NCBI GenBank assembly: GCA_003512525.1
Contig: DOQG01000038.1
Location: forward strand, 1-18,947
DNA from: Oscillospiraceae bacterium
GTDB lineage: Bacteria; Bacillota; Clostridia; Oscillospirales; Ruminococcaceae
Direction: 5' to 3'
Length of the DNA: 18,947 bases
How positions within the stretch are numbered: the first letter of the stretch is position 1; every line of letters begins with the position of its first letter. A program made the translations under genes and the position numbers. Below the pieces are notes generated by a model. It was not told the origin of the DNA. It searched no databases and saw only the letters and a program-made list of their open reading frames with translations. Shown here in pieces: positions 15,717-18,947 of this stretch.

Positions 15717-16041
15717 TTAGCTTGTCAAAATTTCATTAAATTACAATGCAACATATTGTAAAAAAGGTCAAACAAATACATATATCGCCAGCAACGCTGA
15801 AAACAGCTTCTGTGCCGATAAGGAGTTAATAATTTCGTGAGTATATCAGTGCAACTGCACTGACATTAACCTTTCAAAAAAACGCTACTAACCTGAGATA
15901 TATGTACTAAAACTGCGAACGTGTAGCGTTAAGCGTTCCTGAAATGACAGGATATACGATCTTCAGGTGGTTATACGAGTTTAGCCAACACCCTAGCGGG
16001 GTACGGGTGTGGATAAGGAAAGAGGGAGCCACGAGGGAGAA

Positions 16042-16094
16042 AACCTAAGGGATAGGGTTAGGGGCTGCAAGTCCCTCACCCTATCCCTTTGGTT
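16042..16094 (+). other. Long stable stem-loop
   Basis: The arms 16042-16058 and 16078-16094 pair over 17 bp with one mismatch. The loop itself contains AGGGG/TCCCT. The 3' arm overlaps the first bases of the dispersed repeat at 16084-16178, so the stem may belong to the repeat element or mark its edge. No U-run follows. Confidence 0.65.
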
Positions 16095-16178
16095 GTCTTC
16101 CGCGTGAATAGTAGCAACGTTATTAAACAGAATAGCGAACCCGAGAAGTGCTATCCTGCAAAAAGCATTATCGGTAGC
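16084..16178 (+). repeat. Dispersed repeat, copy 1 (inverted relative to copy 2)
   Basis: This 95-bp stretch is the reverse complement of 18850-18944 with 13 mismatches and no gaps (about 86% identity). A 28-bp block at 16129-16156 is identical in both. Weaker similarity continues to about 16211 with an indel (GTATAACA-type bases near 16205-16212). The pair flanks the hydrolase, response-regulator and kinase genes. Confidence 0.85.
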
Positions 16179-16249
16179 CCGCTATCAATGTTTATTACTA
16201 AAACTGTATAACAGAAGTGTACTAAAGTCAGAATTTCTCCACACACCAA

Positions 16250-16302
16250 AAAAGTGAGCCGTGCGCACTATTTTTAGCGCTTCGGTTCACTTTTCTTTTT
16301 TT
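16250..16302 (+). terminator. Strong intrinsic terminator before the hydrolase promoter
   Basis: AAAAGTGAGCCG (16250-16261) pairs over 12 bp with CGGTTCACTTTT (16283-16294), with one G-T pair. It has an inner GCGC/GCGC stem and is followed by seven T residues (16296-16302). It lies 25 bp before the -35 box of the next promoter and 580 nt after metH. It must therefore end either read-through from metH or an independent transcript from the gap. Confidence 0.8.
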
Positions 16303-16326
16303 GGTTGTATCACAACCTCTTTCTGT

Positions 16327-16355
16327 TTGACTATCCCCCTCACCCGTGCTATAAT
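16327..16355 (+). promoter_or_regulatory. Consensus sigma-A promoter of the hydrolase-RR-HK operon
   Basis: TTGACT (16327-16332), an exact 17-bp spacer and TATAAT (16350-16355) make the best promoter in the window. Transcription should start near 16362, giving a leader of about 27 nt that holds the GGAGGG ribosome-binding site (16377-16382). Confidence 0.9.
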
Positions 16356-16388
16356 TACAGCAGCAAGAAAAATCACGGAGGGAAATGT

Positions 16389-17117
16389 ATGCACTATTAT
16401 GAATACGGCAAAGAAAACGATAAGACGATCGTCTTTCTGCACGGGGCAAACTTTGTCCACAGCTTCGGCAGGCAATATCCGCTTGCCGAAAAATATCATC
16501 TTATTATTCCGCATATCATGGGCTACGGAGATGCCGCAGATGAGATTTTCGATACCGAAACAGCAGTAAAACAGCTTGCGGATTTCATAGCCGACATCGG
16601 CAAAAAGGTAACGCTTGTCGGCTTTTCGCTCGGTGCTCAGCTTAGCGTTAAGCTGTGTGCGGAATATCCGCAGTATTTTACTTCTGCGATAATAGTAAGT
16701 CCGTGGCTTATCAAGAAAGAGCCTATGCTCTCAAAGGTCATGGCTATGAACGAAAAGCAGTTTGCGTCATTCAAAAACAAACGATTATGCGGTTTCATCG
16801 GATTTATGAACGGACTGCCCAAAGAGCAAAGAAAAGAATTTGTCGCACAGATGCAGAATGTGCGTATCGAAACCGTAAGAAGCTCCGTTGACAACGGAAT
16901 AACGCTTGAAACAATAAACGGCTTTGAAAACGCATACTTCCCGATGATCGCCCTTGCAGGCAGTAAGGAACAGACAGAAGTACACGACAGCGTAAAAGGA
17001 CTTGCCGCTATGAATAAAAATTGCAGATACGAGATATGGGACAAAGCCGCCCATAACATTCCTCCCGTGTTTTCCAAGCGATTTAACGAACTTATTATAA
17101 GAATGGCAGAAATTTGA
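16389..17117 (+). CDS. Alpha/beta-hydrolase fold protein
   Basis: The 242-residue protein has the alpha/beta-hydrolase pattern. It shows an oxyanion-loop HG motif (VFLHGANF, about 14-21), the nucleophile elbow GFSLG with Ser80, and a C-terminal catalytic His in KAAHNIPPVF (near 218). The usual Asp before the His is not obvious in the expected GxxD position; ALAGSKEQ suggests a Glu or another acid. No signal peptide is present, so it is cytoplasmic. The ATG at 16389 is chosen because it follows GGAGGG by 6 nt. A longer frame from TTG at 16305 would begin upstream of the promoter. The gene ends 2 nt before the response regulator's ATG. Substrate is unknown. Context suggests a role in the response controlled by the two-component pair. 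Confidence 0.85.
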   Translation: MHYYEYGKENDKTIVFLHGANFVHSFGRQYPLAEKYHLIIPHIMGYGDAADEIFDTETAVKQLADFIADIGKKVTLVGFSLGAQLSVKLCAEYPQYFTSAIIVSPWLIKKEPMLSKVMAMNEKQFASFKNKRLCGFIGFMNGLPKEQRKEFVAQMQNVRIETVRSSVDNGITLETINGFENAYFPMIALAGSKEQTEVHDSVKGLAAMNKNCRYEIWDKAAHNIPPVFSKRFNELIIRMAEI

Positions 17118-17119
17118 CT

Positions 17120-17791
17120 ATGTACAGAATTTTCATCATTGAAGACGACCCCACGATAGCGCAGACGCTGAAAAAGCACCTCGAGGGCTGGGATTATAAA
17201 GTAGAGTGTGCAAAGGATTTTCACAATATCACTGCGGAGTTTGCCGCTTTCGACCCTCAGCTTGTACTTCTTGATATAAAGCTCCCGTTCTATGACGGCT
17301 ACTACTGGTGCGGCGAGATAAGAAAGCTGTCCAAAGTGCCTGTCATCTTCCTCTCCTCCGCCTCTGACAATATGAATGTAGTTATGGCTATGAATATGGG
17401 CGGAGATGATTTTATAGCAAAGCCGTTCGATCTTTCGGTGCTGACCGCAAAGATAAACGCAGTGCTTCGCCGTGCCTACTCCTTTTCGGGCAGCAGCGAC
17501 CTTATATCCCACGGCAGTGTTATACTTGATATTTCATCGGCGGTCGTGACAAACGGCGATAAAAAGGCAGAGCTTACAAAGAACGAGCTTCGCATACTCC
17601 GCACTCTTATGGAAAACGCAGGCAGGATAATTTCCCGTGATACGCTTATGCAGAGATTATGGGAAACCGATTGCTTTATTGACGAGAACACCCTTACGGT
17701 AAATGTCAGCAGGCTTCGCAAAAAGCTCGAAAACATAGGACTTGAAAACTACATCACGACCAAGGTCGGAATGGGGTATATGATAGTATGA
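17120..17791 (+). CDS. OmpR/PhoB-family response regulator (BceR-like)
   Basis: A 223-residue DNA-binding response regulator. The receiver domain (about 1-115) has the acidic pocket EDD (8-10), the phospho-acceptor Asp52 (VLLDIKLP), Ser/Thr-type SSA near 80 and the conserved Lys101 (AKPF). A winged-helix output domain follows (about 130-220; LTKNELRILRTLMEN, ENTLTVNVSRLRKKL). I start at the ATG at 17120, 2 nt after the hydrolase stop; an in-frame TTG at 17114 is possible. No good ribosome-binding site is visible, so translation is probably coupled to the hydrolase. The stop overlaps the kinase ATG. Pairing with a BceS-like kinase suggests a cell-envelope or peptide-antibiotic response. Confidence 0.94.
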   Translation: MYRIFIIEDDPTIAQTLKKHLEGWDYKVECAKDFHNITAEFAAFDPQLVLLDIKLPFYDGYYWCGEIRKLSKVPVIFLSSASDNMNVVMAMNMGGDDFIAKPFDLSVLTAKINAVLRRAYSFSGSSDLISHGSVILDISSAVVTNGDKKAELTKNELRILRTLMENAGRIISRDTLMQRLWETDCFIDENTLTVNVSRLRKKLENIGLENYITTKVGMGYMIV

Positions 17792-18786
17792 AATTCTTTC
17801 TTGACTTTATCAGGAGCCGCATAATAACGCTTGTCTGCATTATTATTGCGGCTGTAATTTTCGCTGTGGTGCTGTCGCTTTATAACCTCCCCTCAGAGCC
17901 TGTGCTGTATGCACTTTTGCTGTCGCTTGCCGCTGTTACGGCTATCGGTGCGGTAAATTTTATAAAGGCGTACAGAAAGCATAATATCCTCACCCGTCTT
18001 GCAAATGAGATAACCGTGACCGCCGACAATCTTCCGAAAGCGGTGTCGGCAGATGACAAGGATTACGGCAGGCTGATAAATACACTCAGCGATTACTGCA
18101 TTTTCCTTAAGGAAAAATCCGCAAACAGCCTGCAGGCGACAAACGAATATTATACTATGTGGGTACATCAGATAAAAACGCCTATCTCCGCAATGCGCCT
18201 TATGCTCCAGTCGGAAGACAGCGAAAGCAACCGCAGGCTGTCCGACGAGCTTATGAAGATAGAGCAGTATGTCGATATGGCGCTGTGCTATGTAAGGCTT
18301 GAAAGCTCCGGCAACGACCTTGTGATAAAGCATTACAGCCTTGACGATATAGTAAAAAAATCGGTTCGTAAGTTCTCCCCGCAGTTTATCGGGAAGAAGC
18401 TGAGCCTTGATTACAAGGAGCTTGATACCGATGTCCTCACCGATGAAAAATGGCTGTCCTTCATCATTGAACAGCTGCTCTCAAATGCGATAAAATACAC
18501 CGCTAAAGGCTCGGTAACAATTTATATGAAGCCCGACACCGACAGAAAGATTCTCTGCATTGCCGACACGGGAATAGGCATAGACCCTGCCGACCTGCCG
18601 AGAATTTTCGACAACGGCTACACAGGACTTAACGGCAGATATGATATGAAGGCAAGCGGTATAGGACTGTATCTTTGCCGCTGTATTGCCGATATGCTCG
18701 GCATTACTCTTACCGCCGTGTCCGAGCTTGGAAAAGGCTCTGTCTTTATGCTTGACCTTACGGAAAGTGATGTAAGGCATGAATAG
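17788..18786 (+). CDS. Intramembrane-sensing sensor histidine kinase (BceS-like)
   Basis: The 332-residue kinase has two membrane helices (about 11-32 and 38-58) separated by only a few residues, so it has no extracellular sensor domain. The phospho-acceptor region contains MWVHQIKTPISAMRL with His127, the variant typical of BceS-type kinases. The ATPase domain shows the N box EQLLSNAIKYT, G1 DTGIGI and G2 ASGIGLYLC. BceS kinases normally sense through a partner ABC transporter (BceAB). No such transporter lies in the window; the three-gene unit ends here and is followed by the inverted repeat. The ATG overlaps the response-regulator stop (ATGA), so the two are translationally coupled. Confidence 0.94.
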   Translation: MKFFLDFIRSRIITLVCIIIAAVIFAVVLSLYNLPSEPVLYALLLSLAAVTAIGAVNFIKAYRKHNILTRLANEITVTADNLPKAVSADDKDYGRLINTLSDYCIFLKEKSANSLQATNEYYTMWVHQIKTPISAMRLMLQSEDSESNRRLSDELMKIEQYVDMALCYVRLESSGNDLVIKHYSLDDIVKKSVRKFSPQFIGKKLSLDYKELDTDVLTDEKWLSFIIEQLLSNAIKYTAKGSVTIYMKPDTDRKILCIADTGIGIDPADLPRIFDNGYTGLNGRYDMKASGIGLYLCRCIADMLGITLTAVSELGKGSVFMLDLTESDVRHE

Positions 18787-18849
18787 ACAACTTTACACAA
18801 TATAGATATTTTCCAACATTTTTTGTTATACTGTTTCATATTATAGCAA

Positions 18850-18944
18850 GCTACCGATAATTCTCTTTGTCGGATAGCACTTCTCGGGTTCGCTATTCTA
18901 TGCGATAACGTTGCTGCTATTATCGAGGGAGACAACCAAAGGGA
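18850..18944 (-). repeat. Dispersed repeat, copy 2
   Basis: This 95-bp stretch matches the reverse complement of 16084-16178 with 13 mismatches and no gaps. The identical 28-bp core is 18872-18899. Similarity to copy 1 extends outward to about 18824 with an indel (TGTTATAC at 18824-18831). The window ends 3 bp after the aligned part, so the far edge is unseen. The region 18787-18849 is AT-rich, with no gene and no clear terminator for the kinase. Confidence 0.85.
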
Positions 18945-18947
18945 CTA

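Larger units (their letters stand above)
15791..16302 (+). ncRNA. Candidate structured non-coding transcript of about 500 nt
   Basis: No credible coding frame exists in this stretch, yet it contains many stems: TCAGTGC-AACT-GCACTGA (15846-15863), AACGCTAC/GTAGCGTT (15881-15888 with 15923-15930), CCTGAA/TTCAGG (near 15939-15969), and CCAACACCC/GGGTGTGG with one bulge (near 15984-16012). A 17-bp stem with one mismatch follows (16042-16058 with 16078-16094). It ends at the intrinsic terminator 16250-16302. A moderate promoter TTGTAA-17 bp-CATATA (15756-15784) could start it. An exact dyad TTACAAT/ATTGTAA (15741-15747, 15755-15761) overlaps that promoter. No known RNA family is recognised. Transcription is inferred. 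Confidence 0.4.

Noticed and set aside
15834..15863. Very short ORF (GTG start after AAGGAG) in the metH-hydrolase gap
   Set aside because: It would encode only eight residues, its ribosome-binding-site spacing is long, and the bases are part of a 7-bp hairpin.
16305..16388. Upstream TTG extension of the hydrolase (28 extra residues)
   Set aside because: The TTG lies before the consensus promoter at 16327-16355 and has no ribosome-binding site. The ATG at 16389 has GGAGGG at ideal distance.
16637..17512. 291-codon minus-strand open frame opposite the hydrolase and response regulator
   Set aside because: It is antisense to two clear genes, starts without a ribosome-binding site and shows no recognisable domain. 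Long antisense frames are common with this codon usage.
1..18947. CRISPR array, tRNA, rRNA or complete insertion sequence
   Set aside because: No regularly spaced direct repeats, no cloverleaf with a GGTTCRA T-arm, and no transposase frame were found. The 95-bp repeat pair is too short to encode one.

Overview
The window looks like a chromosomal segment of a low-to-mid-GC Gram-positive anaerobe, most likely an Oscillospirales/Ruminococcaceae-type Clostridia. The grounds are the ftsE-ftsX-M23-S41 cell-wall cluster, a MetH split from its activation domain, a BceRS-type two-component pair, Firmicutes-style Shine-Dalgarno sites and a strong sigma-A promoter. Species cannot be fixed from the sequence alone.

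Left edge (1-1076): a visibly AT-richer patch with the N-terminal 276 residues of a MerR-family regulator on the minus strand. It is driven by a textbook MerR promoter (19-bp spacer centred on a perfect palindrome). Between it and lysS lie a terminator-like hairpin and a short open tail that may be the remnant of a mobile-element gene.

Minus-strand block (1077-9193): reading right to left, a CdaR/PucR-type regulator with its own promoter, then a 392-bp untranslated stretch with foldable structure, then ftsE-ftsX-M23 peptidase-S41 peptidase-greA-lysS in close order. FtsEX with a coiled-coil M23 hydrolase is the expected machine for ABC-gated peptidoglycan cleavage at division. The S41 protein carries Cys where the catalytic Ser should be. 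LysRS is fused to a C-terminal tRNA-binding domain.

Divergent region (9194-9807): a leftward promoter for the regulator and a rightward promoter. The rightward one is followed by a foldable leader with a 22-codon ORF and three GC-rich hairpins ahead of metG.

Plus-strand methionine block (9808-15668): metG-metF-MetH activation protein-metH. The last three genes overlap, so the block couples methyl-THF production, homocysteine methylation, cobalamin reactivation and methionyl-tRNA synthesis.

Right end (15669-18947): about 600 bp with no gene but several strong stems, ending in an intrinsic terminator, which suggests an independent non-coding transcript. A consensus promoter then drives an alpha/beta hydrolase, an OmpR-family response regulator and a BceS-like intramembrane-sensing kinase. 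A repeat of at least 95 bp lies on both sides of this three-gene unit in inverted orientation (about 86% identical, no gaps). The second copy runs close to the window edge. This repeat pair and the non-coding unit are the least explained parts of the window.
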